A model generated the notes under the pieces. The model did not search any database. It saw only the letters and a program-made list of their open reading frames with translations, and was not told the DNA's origin. The translations under genes were made by a program, and so were the position numbers. Below, piece by piece: positions 13,501 through 25,740 of a stretch of DNA of 64,000 nucleotides. Origin of the DNA: Ziziphus jujuba (lineage: Eukaryota > Streptophyta > Magnoliopsida > Rosales > Rhamnaceae); the NCBI RefSeq assembly GCF_031755915.1, contig NC_083380.1, positions 13,082,001 to 13,146,000 of the forward strand, in the 5' to 3' direction. How positions within the stretch are numbered: the stretch's first letter is position 1; the number at the start of each line of letters is the position of its first letter.

Positions 13501-14300
13501 TTTTCTTAATATAATTGATTGCAATTAAACAATTTCATTTTAAAAATTAAGAATTAATCAACAAATTTTTTGGGAAAAAAATTGTGTTGACCTCATGTAA
13601 TTATGTCAATTTTTTTTTTTTCCAATTAATGACTAAGAAAGCTTTGTGATTCTCTACAACATTTCCCCAAACAAATAATTAAATGTTCCCTCAATTGAGA
13701 TTAGCATGCTGAAGTTCTTCTGTGCACGATAAATTTGTCCATAGTGCCCAGGATTTTAGGATGCAATAAAAGAGAATCTTTGAACTACTACGAAATTCCT
13801 ACAAAGAAAGAAAGAAAAAATAAAAAAAATAAAAAAGTGAAAAATAAAAGGGTTTGTTTATATAAGTTGGCAGAGAAAAATATAAATGATCCATCTTTAA
13901 ATGATCATTTCATGGGACCTTGTTGGGACAACCTCCTTCAAAGATCAAACAAAGCTGGCCCACTTGGTCATCTTGGTGCTCTCTGGTTGTGACACCAAGC
14001 CTCTCAAAATCTTAAAGCTTTTTATCCCTGTAATCATCACCGACTAGAAACCTCAATCTCTCTCCAACAAATACATCACCAAAATTTCTTTCACACTCAA
14101 ATTATAGAGAGGCTTTAGATTTAAAAGTATGCATCTAATTTCTTCTTTTACATTTGAAACTTGAGGACATGCATATGCCATCACCAATAAAATTGAGTAG
14201 TTAGTGACACAAAATTTTCTGAAGATTCGAAATGAGACATCTATGCGAGAAAACAGCGGACTTTATTATCGACTTCTATCCAATTGAGACAGTTTTGTAT
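8721..14300. other. Intergenic DNA downstream of PIN1
   Basis: AT-rich sequence with a purine (GA)n tract at about 9341-9367 and several (AT)n tracts (about 9513-9532, 10566-10590 and 10839-10857). The first few hundred bases after 8720 will hold the PIN1 3' UTR. A less AT-rich patch at about 12640-12900 has a short open frame but no recognisable domain or splice-compatible neighbour. Nothing else is supported. Confidence 0.55.
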
Positions 14301-14319
14301 TCAATTTGATAAATGGATG

Positions 14320-14610
14320 TGATGACTCCCTAACTTATTAGTTGGACTGAGCCGGAAAAAATGAAAATAAAATTCATTAACTTGTGGGATGAGGCTGGTC
14401 TTGTAGTTAGCCTCTTACATCCTCACCTCCTTTAAAATCGTGGATTCGAATCATGTTTCTCTCTCATTTAGTATGGGAAATATTTGTAATCTTGACAAAT
14501 AAATATTAATTCAATACATATGCATGTTATATATATATATATATATATATGGAATTGATGACTTCTTAACTTGGATTGACCCAAAAACAAAAAATCATTA
14601 ATTTTTTTGC
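14320..14610 (+). repeat. Diverged duplication split by a possible tRNA-derived SINE
   Basis: Related blocks at about 14320-14384 and 14558-14610 share 'gatgactccctaactt' / 'gatgacttcttaactt' starts and similar following text. Between them, about 14387-14520, is a stretch with an A-box-like segment (GGCTGGTCTTGTAGTTAGCC) and, about 40 bases later, a B-box-like GATTCGAATC. It then runs into an AT-rich tail with (AT)n. This layout resembles a Pol III, tRNA-derived SINE inserted into an older repeat. No target-site duplication was fixed, so the call is tentative. Confidence 0.3.
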
Positions 14611-14789
14611 AACTTATTAAAAATTGGTATAATCCCCAATTTGAACCAACAAATTGGTAATTGTTTCATCCAAGAACTTATTTCTATAATAAAATTAAAG
14701 GTAGTAAAGTATGTAAGAAGAGAGAATAAAGAAACCATATGAATGAAACCTTAATAATTTTTTTTTTTTGGGCCAAACTAAAAATTAGA

Positions 14790-15180
14790 CCAATCTGTCA
14801 TAAATTGAAAAATGAAGATTCTACATCACTGCTTTTGAAAATTGAGGATTTAAATTATAAAATCATTGAAATTGAAAATACAAAATATAATTAGCTCTAG
14901 ATTAAATAGGTATATTAATTCTACTAAATTTTAAAGTCTATATATGGATTTTCTAGGAAGAAAGAAGTCACATGGATAAAACTGTTATTAATTTGTTTTA
15001 ATTAAATTGATAATTTATGACGAATTAAAAAATTATGTATTTAAATTACCATTTTTGAAAATTAAAAATATAAATTCTAAAATCACAAAAGTCGAAAATA
15101 TCAAAAAAGTGTAATTAATTCTAAATTAAATATGTATATCAATTCTATTAATTTTATAAGTATGATATAAGCAAAAGATT
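14790..15180. repeat. Diverged direct duplication, about 200-220 bp period
   Basis: Two blocks, roughly 14790-14950 and 15005-15180, share an ordered series of short matches: 'ttttgaaaatt', 'taaaatca', 'gaaaata', 'taaatta(a)atatgtata', and 'aattctactaaatttta' against 'aattctattaatttta'. They look like an old local segmental duplication in non-coding DNA. No open frame is kept in either copy. Confidence 0.45.
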
Positions 15181-15834
15181 TTCAAGATGGCTTTTCTAGT
15201 CATAGCTTGCAATGAGCAATGTGGTGGGCTCGAAAAAAATTTTGGGAAGTAAAATTTCAAAATGCTAAGAGATTTTGATGTTGAACTACAGTGCCACTTC
15301 TAGCTAGCTGTATCTGCCACCAACTAGCTGAATATATCTAGCTGAATATTATTGATAACGATGGCACTTTCATATGATCGTCTCTAATGTTTTTCCAGTG
15401 TACCATTCTTTTGATTTTAATTAAAAAAAAAAATTGTATAGTTTTTTTTTTTTATAAATAATATTGCAAATAAAATTACTTTAAAATGTTTATTAAAATA
15501 GGCCAAAGAATTAACAGTTACAATTGCGACTCTAAACAATTGAGAATCTATTCTCCAAGCATAAAATTGAGTGGTTCATAGGCAATGGATCATCTATGTT
15601 AAACTATTTGATGATAAAACAAAGAACATATATTTTTATATAGAATTGCATATTGTTGTTATATGTTGTAAAAAGGGAAAAAGTATAAAAGATGCTACCT
15701 GTATAACAGATATTAGACAAAGTTAATTCTCCCAAGCCTTGGATTCAAACCCAAATCTCATCTTTCTTTTTCTTTTTTTTTTTTTCTTTTTTTTGTCTTT
15801 GGGGGAAGAATATCAAGATATATTAAATTGGATT

Positions 15835-15912
15835 AATTGCCAGGACAGTATTTGTACACCAAAATCATTCACTAATTGCTAGAACAGTATTTGTACACCA
15901 AAATCATTCACA
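15835..15912. repeat. Tandem duplication, 2 x 39 bp
   Basis: Unit 1 (15835-15873) and unit 2 (15874-15912) share the text AATTGC..AGTATTTGTACACC followed by AAAATCATTCAC, with only a few differences. It is a recent head-to-tail duplication in intergenic DNA. Confidence 0.8.
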
Positions 15913-17430
15913 TTATTGGAAAAGAAAAAAAAAAAAAAACAAAAACAAAAATCTGAGGTTGAACCTGCTGCCTATCTACTTTAATTTATATAAACATGAA
16001 TTTTGGTTTAAAAAAAAAAAAAAAAACTTATCCAAACATGAAGCAATCTAGGAATAAGAAAGTCAAATCAATAGAGGTTTGAGTTCAAAATAAAAAAATT
16101 AATATTAACTTATAATTAAGCATGTCGACATTCATCCAAATGTCATTATGAAATTAAATAAATATTATATTATATATTTTTGTATTGGAGTGGAACGATC
16201 GGAATTCATGATCATTATTGTTAGAGGAGACTGGGCAGCTTCCTCAAGAATGTGAAATTAAAAATTAAATTTGGTATTACATATAAGCCGTTAGTTATAT
16301 ATCTTTGGAAGAACCTGCCTAACCCCTAGCTCTAAGGGACCTTACATTGAAAACCGCATTCTAAACCACTGCAATCCACTGCAACTTTTTTAATATCTTT
16401 TAGTTTTGCATTTAATATAGTTTAATATAAGTTAGGTAATTCATACCAACTTTATTTTAAAAACAATAAAGAATATTAAAGTGTAAAATATTAAAAATAA
16501 TTTTGATATTTTGAATTTAATAATAAATTAAAAATTAGAAAATTTAAATTGCAAAACTCTTTAAATGTTGAGAATACTCTAAATTTTAATAATATATACC
16601 GGTTAACTTTTGTTGTGATAAATTTCTTTTATATGCATAATTTTTTACTTTTTTTTTTTAAATACAGCCCAAAAAAAAAAAAAAAAGGAATCTGTCCTTG
16701 GTAAAATCCTCGTCCACTCCTTTTAAAATTTTTTATTTGTATAAATTAATATTCCTCAAAGCAAGAACGATCAAACTAAGTAGCCGAATGGACGGAAGCA
16801 TCAACAATAAAATTCTAATGGCAGAACATTAAGATATTAAAATTATTTCAGGCATGGCTTTTTTCCTTATTGCTTGCAGCCTAGCTTCGTTCCTTTTGTA
16901 GTGGGATTTATACTTCACAATTTGCATTTCTGCTTTATTCGTTAATGTGATCATCTTCTTCTTCTTTCTTTCTTTTTTTTTTTTTTTTTTTTTTTGGTTG
17001 CTCAACTCGTTAATGATTATCTTGGAGATAAGGATTACAATATAATTAATTTCATGTAAAATAAATAATTCCCAAATTCATCCCATGGTAACTAGTTATA
17101 TTTACTAATCTTCTAATTAAGTTTACAAAATTTACATTATAGTAGTAATAAAGCTATTATTTTTTCGGATAATAATTAGGATTTCAAATCTTTCATATAT
17201 TAAAAAAACAATAAATAATATGAACAAAGGTGATGGAAGATTGATTGCAACAAATTAACCCTCCTATAAGTGTTGTTTCGGAAGAAATGTAATAAACCTA
17301 TCAATTATTCAAGCTCATAAACAAATTAATCTAGACCCCTACCAATCACTCAAAACTAAGAGCACATTTTCTAAACCTGTTTGTTTAACTAGTTCAACCT
17401 GTTTATTTAACTAGTTCCACCTCTTTGAAA

Positions 17431-17462
<32 letters not shown>

Positions 17463-20420
17463 CACTTATGCTAAGTCACTATTTAAAGATCAAATTCATT
17501 CACCAAAAAAATAAAATAAGGAACCAGTTCCGAAAATCCAATGTAGTCTCATCCTCCTCGTATCTCTAAATGTTCTTCCATAATAAGAGAGAGAGAGAGA
17601 ATCAGACTCATATCAAGTCAACCGGATAATTATAATATAAGGTCTCCTATTGCTAACTTTTGTATTACATTTTATTATTTAAAAAAAAAAACATTTGCAT
17701 TACATGAAATATTAGAGTTTAAAATTCAATTATTGATCAAACGTAGGTTTAATGATATACTTATATTCTATATGAGCAAAATGAACCCTATAAAGATTCA
17801 TATATTTATAAATAATTTTTGAATCTCCCTTTGATGTAATTAAAAGGTTAAAAAAATAAAATTCTAATAGTAAAACAAATAGATCAACCTAATAAGAACC
17901 TGCTTATATATATATAATGCAAATTAATCAAGATAAATTGAACATTTATATTTTAACCTGATTTATTTATATTATGGATATTTTTACAGAATAATTATTG
18001 TGTATATATATATATATATATACAGTAATGCTGTCGTGAACAAAATCACCCACTGTATAATGCGTAACACATGCCTCTCCATATGTGAAGAGGTGTGAAA
18101 CAAATATATACATGACATGCAGCTATGGTACATGGTAAACTCCTTCAAAGTGGGAATAACATAGTCAGGGGAACGAGACTTAATTAAGCACATATACCAA
18201 ATTGAACCCTCCATTAAAAGGTTTTTTAATGACATTTCTAGTTCATAAAAAGATTCATGAAAACAACATGATGTGCATCTACTTTTTTTTTCCCCCTTTT
18301 CATGCAAGATACTAGCTACAAAGGGTGTTTGTCTTTATGATCCTATCCTGTATAAATGAATGTTCTGAAACAACATATATATATATATATATATATACCC
18401 ATATCAAGTGGATCAATTTTTCACCACCAAAAGTAAAAGCAAATGAAAAAAAAAAAAAAGAATCCAATTTCATGGTCGATGCTAATAGATAGGCGGTAGA
18501 GTTATTTGCCATTTAACATGAATATACCGTAAGGCATAAGCAGCAGGAATATAATATAAGAAAAAAGGAAATCCCAATTTCTTTGACTCTTTGTATCGAA
18601 CTAGTATTTCATGAATTTTATTTTATTTTGTAGTTTTCAAGAAAACAAATATCAAAATTGAAAAAAATAACCTAATTAATGAGATTGGAGCCTAGCTAGC
18701 TCGCTACTCTTTTAAACTAATAACAAATTAATTATAAACTAAAAAAAAAAAAAAAAAAGTGGTGGAGGGTGGGGGGCAAAAGGGGGTCCATGCTTGCAGA
18801 AGCTATAGCAGTGATATCTATGCTCTCAAAACCCAAAAAGAATATAGTCTATGCACGCACTTGTATGGCGGAAGCAAATTGGGTTTGAATATATAGCTTT
18901 GCATTTTGCAGGGTACGTAACTAGCTAGTGCTGTATATATTTTGTACATATACTATTAAGGAAGAGACGGGGGAGAAAGACATTATTAGAAAACAAAACA
19001 AAAAACCCACTTATAATTTTTATTTTATTTTGCAAAACAAAAGGCCAGCAACGTCAGTCTTGTTTTTATCATCAGCCTGAGAAAGAAAGAGAAAGAGAAA
19101 GAGATAGAGATAGAGATAGAGATAGAGATAGATAAAGAAAGGAAGAAAGAGGGGTTAGCGTTTTCATTGTCTCCCACTAGCTTCTGTCGGGTCGGCCCAT
19201 CCCAAGACAATCCTTTGTGGCTTTGTCACGTCTGTGGTAGACCTTTCTCCCACTCTTCCCCCTCTCACTCTCTCTCTCTCTCTTTAATTCCCATCTCTTT
19301 AATTCCCATATATATATATATATACACATATATATAATAGCGGGATCATTAAAAGAATGTAAAGTTTTTTATAATTATTTTTCATGTATGATAAGAAGTA
19401 ATTTAAGCTGTTCGAAATTTTTTTTGAAATTTAATGACTAAGTATTTTTTTTTATATTTTAGAACCGCATCATTTTGATTAGAACCGATTTAACTATAGA
19501 AGAATTATATATACAGATGACAATTTTAAAAATTTTAATATTGACAATAATTTTTAAAAAAATCATTATCAATATTTATGTCTATATCATAATAAACTAT
19601 ATATATATATACATATACGGAGTCATTCTTATTTGGGAGTTATTGATGGGTTAGCAAAGAATTTAGACTATAATAAAAAATATCAAATTATAATAAAAAA
19701 TTTAGAAATTTAAATAGTATATATACATCATTGTCTAGATTGGAGATTAGTCGTAAATATGGAACTATAAACCTAGATGCACAAAAATTGCCTTTGTTAT
19801 TAGCTCTTTTATATTGTTTTAAGGACTGATCTTTTAAAGCATTTAGTTTATGTTGAACAATTGATATCCAATTACATATAATTAATTGGATTTTTCATTT
19901 GAATCACCCAACTTATACTGCTATTGCTTGATAATATGTTGTTTTTTTTTCTTTTTTAATTTCTCTATTGAGTAGTTTACTTACTTTATATGTTAGTTAT
20001 TATTAATTAGCTGTAGCTAGAATTTTTTAGACATTTAAAATAACAATAAACTTGATGAGAAAAACAAAATACAAATTACAAACAAAAGTTGAAAACCATT
20101 TCATAGACTGTTAATTTTTTTCTTCCCTTCATTGTTTAGTTAATCAAAGTATCTAATGAAGTCTAATTAACATTTGGAAATACAGTAAACTTTAGGCAAT
20201 TATTTGGTAAAAAAATAAAACAAAAATAAAAAACCAATATGTTACCAAGCAGGCACATTTTTTATTTTTTATTTATTTATTTATTTTTTGGCTTGAATAC
20301 CAAGCAGGCTCTTATATCTACGTTTCTTCGTTTAATATAATTACAGTACAAAAGGGATTTGTAGGTGTCTGTTGTTTTATTCCTGTGTGAAGGGATTCTC
20401 GAACACTGAGATAGGGATAT
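15913..20420. other. AT-rich intergenic DNA
   Basis: Holds homopolymer and (AT)n tracts (for example 17432-17456, 18002-18022 and 18376-18397), a GA/GATA-type purine stretch at about 19079-19134, a CT tract at about 19266-19284 and a short repeated motif 'aacctgttt(g/a)tttaactagttc' at about 17376-17425. Short open frames are low-complexity or unrecognised. No gene is supported. Confidence 0.55.
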
Positions 20421-20423
20421 CCA

Positions 20424-20529
20424 TACCATAGTGAATGCAGTCTTTTTATTATTTTAAAGTTTTGTTTTTTAAATTTTACCATAGTGAATGCAGTCTTTTT
20501 ATTATTTTAAAGTTTTGTTTTATAAATTT
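20424..20529. repeat. Tandem duplication, 2 x 53 bp
   Basis: Copies at 20424-20476 and 20477-20529 both begin TACCATAGTGAATGCAGTC and continue through the same T-rich text. They are almost identical, so the duplication is recent. Confidence 0.85.
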
Positions 20530-21024
20530 TACAATCAAAATTTTGTATTGTTTTTTCACCGGCTAACACCTTCACCAGCCTTATTACCCAAAAAAAAAAA
20601 AAAAACCTTCACCCACCTTAACCTCTCTCCCACATTCACATACATAAATAAATTATATATATTATTATATATAGCCAATTTTTTTGATTAAGATATGAAT
20701 GCGGACAGTCTATTGCACGTGAAAAGTACATTGAATTGGAATCAATATCATCAATAATAGGTTTTGTCTAAGTGCTCTCTTGGACTCTTTCTTAACTAAT
20801 ATTAAAGACATGTCCAGTCTCTTCTCTTGTTTATTAATATAATATATATATTTATACGTTAAACAGAAACTAATTAATGACATGAGAAAGACTATTAGGT
20901 CAAATAGTATCACTTGAACTAACATAATTTCTAATCCTCGTGACCTGCCTATCTAGCTAATATTACAATATTAGAATATTTATTAAGCTTATATATATAC
21001 ATATATATATATATATACGGAAAT

Positions 21025-21171
21025 TCTATGATGAGGATGGCCCGCATGAGAACCACAGTATTAGTGACGGTTTTTCATAGTATTAATAACGGTTTTTTAG
21101 AAAATTGTCACTAATATTATGAAAAACCGTCACCAATACTTTGGTCCGCATGAGGATTGTCCGCACCATAG
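21025..21171. mobile_element. MITE-like hairpin element A (about 147 bp)
   Basis: Long imperfect terminal inverted repeats cover most of the element. The left arm includes GTATTAGTGACGGTTTTTCATA and the right arm its near reverse complement at about 21118-21140. Outer arms also pair (CTATGATGAGGATGG against the CCGCACCATAG side). It is flanked on both sides by (AT)n, suggesting TA-rich target preference. There is no coding capacity, so it would be a non-autonomous DNA transposon mobilised by a transposase encoded elsewhere. The superfamily is not resolved. Confidence 0.6.
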
Positions 21172-21202
21172 ACGGACTGCATACATATATATATATATAT
21201 AT

Positions 21203-21356
21203 CTAGTAATTCTACAATACAGATCATACCTAAGCCGACGATTTTTGAAAAAAAAATTGATTTTTCTGTGTACACGGTGTACACATACACGGTAAAAACC
21301 GATATTTTTTTTCAAAAAATATCGATTTAAATGTGATCCGTATAGAACTTTTCTAT
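21203..21356. mobile_element. MITE-like hairpin element B (about 154 bp)
   Basis: Directly to the right of element A, between (AT)n tracts. Outer arms are related as inverted repeats (TTCTACAATACAGATCATAC against GTGATCCGTATAGAACTTTT). An inner hairpin pairs the 'cgatttttgaaaaaaaa' side with the 'ttttcaaaaaatatcg' side, around a TGTACACGGTGTACACA-type centre that is itself palindromic. Non-coding. It is probably a second, unrelated non-autonomous element in the same AT-rich landing zone. Confidence 0.5.
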
Positions 21357-21745
21357 ATATATATATATATGTTAGAAAATGGTGATTAAGAGCATAACAA
21401 AGTTCTAGCTTTGAAGTTAATAAATTTCATTGCAAATATCAAACATATTTTGCAATGCCACTATTGCAGAAAAAAATTAAGTGAAATTTAAAATGGCAAA
21501 TAATTGGCATTGAAATTGAAAAAAAAAAAAATTATTTGATGGGAGGTATGAATAAATTATAAGCAAATATTTTTTAAAAAAAAATTAAAAAAATGTAGTG
21601 TAAAAAAAGTAGACAAAGTAATTGGAACAGCATGACTTTAATAAAGAAAATTATAAATTGCCAAATTTATAGAGAGAGGCAAAGTTTTTTTTATGGCCCA
21701 GTCCAACTAACGTCCAAATATTTCATCTTGTAGTTCTTTTGCTTT

Positions 21746-21780
<35 letters not shown>

Positions 21781-24557
21781 ATTTTTTTTTAAATTTTTTT
21801 CTTATGGCAAATTAATAATATTAAAAAAAAACTGTGTTTTTCTTATAATTTTTTTATATATACCATTGATTAAATACTTTAAAGTTTTTAAAATAAATCT
21901 TTAAAGTTTTTTTAATTGGTTATTGAACTTAAAACAGAATCCAATATATCGTCAAATATTTCAAAAGACAACATTGTAAAAACCCAATAAAGAAATTGAA
22001 TTAATTTACACGACTAAAATCAAATGAAATCATCAAAGTAGAAAACATATTTACACGAAAAATGAATGAATAGGGAATTGAAATTCAAAAAGAACGGACC
22101 AGTACGTGAAAAAAAAAAAAAAGAAAAAGGAAATGTTCCAAAAAAAGTTAAGGATAATGATTTTGTATAAATGGATATCAATGAAACCCTGCATGCTTCT
22201 TTGGAATTTTTGTTGGTGTTTAAGCAGGGTTTAATTGATTTCCACAGTAGAAATATTATGATATTGATTATGACAAAATGATTCATGATTTCGAGTGTGT
22301 CACATCTTCTTTCTCTCTTTATTCGTTTGTATTTTTGGTTTTTCCTTTTTCTTTTATAACCTCTGCAAGCTGACAACAACAGTAATTATTCAAATTATGA
22401 CGTCTAATAGAAAAATATTTATTTGGTAAAACATTTTTGTTTTCTGTATGTATTGTAATTTAAAAAGGAATGGAACATGGATCAAGTTCTCAATCTCAAA
22501 CGTCTGAATAAATTAAGTCAAAAAAAAAAAAAAGGGGTTGGCTATCATACTTAATAAATAAATAGTTTTCATTTATAATACAGAAAAATCAGATTAGAAG
22601 AAGAAGATTGTTGTCTAAAATTAAATATTATTTAATATTAATTAATCACCAAATAAATGTCATATTGTCATGCCTAATTAATATTATCACTAAAAGCAAA
22701 TAGTAATTATACTCTAAAATTTATAGATTTTAAAGACCTTTAAATTTAGAAGTCATATATATTATAATTAAGTTTAATATGACACCCAAAAAAATATATT
22801 TTAAAAAAAAAAGAAGAAAAGCACATGACCATTTTAGTAATTGGCTCCTCTAGTTAATATAAAAAGAAGGAAAGATCTTCAATAGTTATAAATATACAAG
22901 GTATGCACTCGTGCGTGCTTATAATATTAATATAATCTGTTGTGGTACATAAAATGGTTAAAATATTTGACCACTAACACATAATCAAGATCTCACTAAG
23001 ATTGTGTAATAATCTTTTGGGACAGAAAATAGTTTCCTTTCACAGTTAATCATCATCATTTTTATTGAAATTCACAAACTTTTTCCCTTTTTTTTTTTTT
23101 TTTTTGTTTCCTTTTATATTCTATCCCACCCACTTTCTGCTTGGAAGTTAATTATCTTTAGCAGTCTGGTCTTGTTTGTCTACATAGAAAAAAAATAAAA
23201 TAAAATAACACAAGGGTTTTTTGATTAATTAGGTTCCTCAACAGTACCATCCTCATTAATTAGAAATATATATCCTGCATTATATATATGCAACCAAACA
23301 AAATAAAAATAAATAAAATAAATTTGAAAATTTATTATATGTATGCATATATAATGATTAGGCATGCTATGAAAGTGATTGATTAATAAGAGACAAACAA
23401 GAAGGTGCAAAAGAGATGTGGCAAATGATATGAACAAATTGACACCCAAATAAGAACCACGCTTTGCCCACCAAATATGGATTATCTCTAGCCAACTCTT
23501 AATTGGCTATTTTGCCTATATCATTTTCTACCTAATTCTTCCTCCAATTAAACGTGCATGTTTTTTTAGTAACAAATTTCAGGTAGGTTAAATTATCATT
23601 TCCTTGGAAGCAATCTATGTGACAATGAAAGATACTATTAAATAATGTTTTATATTTTAGAATAGACATGTTAATAGAAAATTTTCGTAAACCATGATTA
23701 ATTATCCTCATTAACAATATGATTTTGTTTTGTCAAAAAAAAAAAAAAAAAAAAGATTATGACTTTTGTTACTAATTACATTGCGGTCAAGGTCAATTAA
23801 TTTTTTTCAAAATTTTGGCGCGCTGGTTTTATGAAAAGAAAATCAAAATTTTACAAATTGTTAAATAAAAATAAAATAGACTAAGAGTTAAAGAAATGAT
23901 GAAATTAATAATAGTATGGTATCTATTTGTAAAGTTTGGAGAAAATATCTACGATTCGGTTTTAATATATATACACCCTCCCTCAATATTTTTGATTTTT
24001 TTAAACATTGTCCTTTTTCTTTTCTTTATTTTTTTTTCCCTCCTTTTTTATAGCAGAGACAAACAACACTGTTTTTTTTTTAAAAAGGAAATCTTGAAAA
24101 GAAAGAAATAAAGAAAATACCCCTAAAAAGGCTTGGCAGTATGGCTTTTGTCAGTAAAAAGTCATTAGCCCGATAGGCCTTCTTTTATTATCGACTTATT
24201 AACGAATAATTTTCATGTTTCCTTTTGAAAGCACGAATGTACATCATCCACATGGGTCACTTTTTTTTTTTTTTTTTTAAAGAACAATTAGAAAAGAAGA
24301 CCAAATTATATTTATATTTAAAATAATTGTTAGTTTAAAAAAAAAAAAAAAAAAGAAAAGAAAAGAGGAAGTAAGACCATTTTTAATTGTAGTCTAAATA
24401 CCAAACAATAATGAATTATAAAATATAAAATAAATAAATTAGAATTTATATATTTTAATGGAAAACACCTATAGAGGATAAGTCTAGTATATTTAATTTT
24501 TACTCTGAAAATATTACCAAATAAACCTCCAAGTCTAGCAGTGTTTATTTTTGTTTT

Positions 24558-24570
<13 letters not shown>
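21357..24570. other. AT-rich intergenic DNA
   Basis: Contains a (CT)n tract at 21751-21777, A/T homopolymers and short low-complexity frames. No domain-bearing frame or splice-supported gene is visible. Confidence 0.55.
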
Positions 24571-24571
<1 letters not shown>

Positions 24572-24598
<27 letters not shown>

Positions 24599-24637
24599 CT
24601 GATTTTTAAAAAATCAGTATATATATATATATATATT
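24572..24637. repeat. Perfect palindrome set in (AT)n
   Basis: The inverted repeat ACTGATTTTT / AAAAATCAGT is centred near 24609 and extends on both sides through (AT)n, making a potential hairpin or cruciform with arms of about 30 bases. It may be the remnant of a small MITE or a slipped-strand product of the AT tract. Confidence 0.6.
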
Positions 24638-24654
24638 TGTTTATTTTTCACTTG

Positions 24655-25000
24655 CTAAATGGACGGTCCATGTTTACTACCATCTATCACTATATGTCCA
24701 GCTTTATCAGAATGCCCAACCAATTCCATACAGCCAATATTTTTAAGAATACAAACAAGATCGACCAAAATTAACTTTCAGTGTATAAAGAATCACACTG
24801 ATCCATTCCAAGATAGACTGGACTCTTATAAAGGACCCATTCTTTATATTGGACAATGGGCCTACTAAATAAACGACCCAAGCCAAACCACATCATGATG
24901 TAAAAGTCTCAAAAGGCATAAGGGCCTCACAGTTTGCATTACAGTCCCAAGCCCATAATTTGACAAATTCTGTTTGAAATTTGGCTAGCTTTTTAGCTCG
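24655..25000. other. Less AT-rich patch of unknown origin
   Basis: This stretch stands out from its neighbours by more balanced composition. It has a 69-codon open frame on + (24659-24868) that has no start context, no domain I recognise and no splice-compatible partner exons. It may be a decayed transposon or gene fragment. Confidence 0.3.
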
Positions 25001-25351
25001 TGTTTTGATTGGAGTATGACAAAACACACAAAGATTCATATTAAAAAAAAATGCTTTTAAAAATTTCAAAAATTTAGACCCTTTTTTTTTTAAAATAAAA
25101 AATAAATTAGAACATATATTTTTGAAAACTGAAAATAACGATTTCCAGTATCCAATTTTTAATTTTGATTACTTTCTAATACATGGTTTTATACATTTAG
25201 TTTTAATAATGGATTATTTCGGGAATTAAAAAATATCTTCAAAAATGATGTTTTCTTAATGAAAATAAAAAGAAAGAAAGAAAAAAAGAAAAAGGATGTT
25301 TGCTTGATTTCATTGAAATATATGTGTTTATCGTTGTTGTTTGACTTGACC

Positions 25352-25631
25352 AAAAGAAAATGAAACTGTTTGGAAAACAAGAAAACTACAAGGTGAAAAG
25401 TAATGGGTGCATTTGTAAAGCGCCAGTAGTTACCAAGATAATGATGGAAATTGATTGTTTGACTTATATATATATATATATATATATTGCAAAAAGAAAA
25501 TGAAACTGTTTGGAAAACAAGAAAACTACGAGGTGAAAAGTAAGGGGTGCATTTGTAAAGCGCTAGCAGTTACCAAGATAATGATGGAAATTGATTGTTT
25601 GACTTGTATATATATATATATATATATACAT
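25352..25631. repeat. Tandem duplication, 2 x 140 bp, each ending in (TA)n
   Basis: Copy 1 (25352-25491) and copy 2 (25492-25631) match almost base for base, for example GAAACTGTTTGGAAAACAAG and AAGATAATGATGGAAATTGA, and each ends in a (TA)n run. The shared 'gttgtttgactt' text just before copy 1 and at the end of both copies suggests unequal exchange or replication slippage as the cause. Confidence 0.9.
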
Positions 25632-25639
25632 ACAGTGCC

Positions 25640-25740
25640 GACGATATTTTATATGACAATTTTTTAAAAAATTATCCTTTGAATTATTATTATTAATGAT
25701 AATTTTTTTGAAAAAATATCATTTAAAACTATATTTTAAA
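25640..25740. mobile_element. Short inverted-repeat element, possible MITE remnant
   Basis: A GCCGACGATATTTTATATGA-type left flank is followed by 'gacaattttttaaaaaattatc' and then by a partly complementary 'gataatttttttgaaaaaatatc'. It begins with the same GCCGACGAT string that occurs inside element B (21234-21242), so the two may be distant relatives. Confidence 0.35.
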
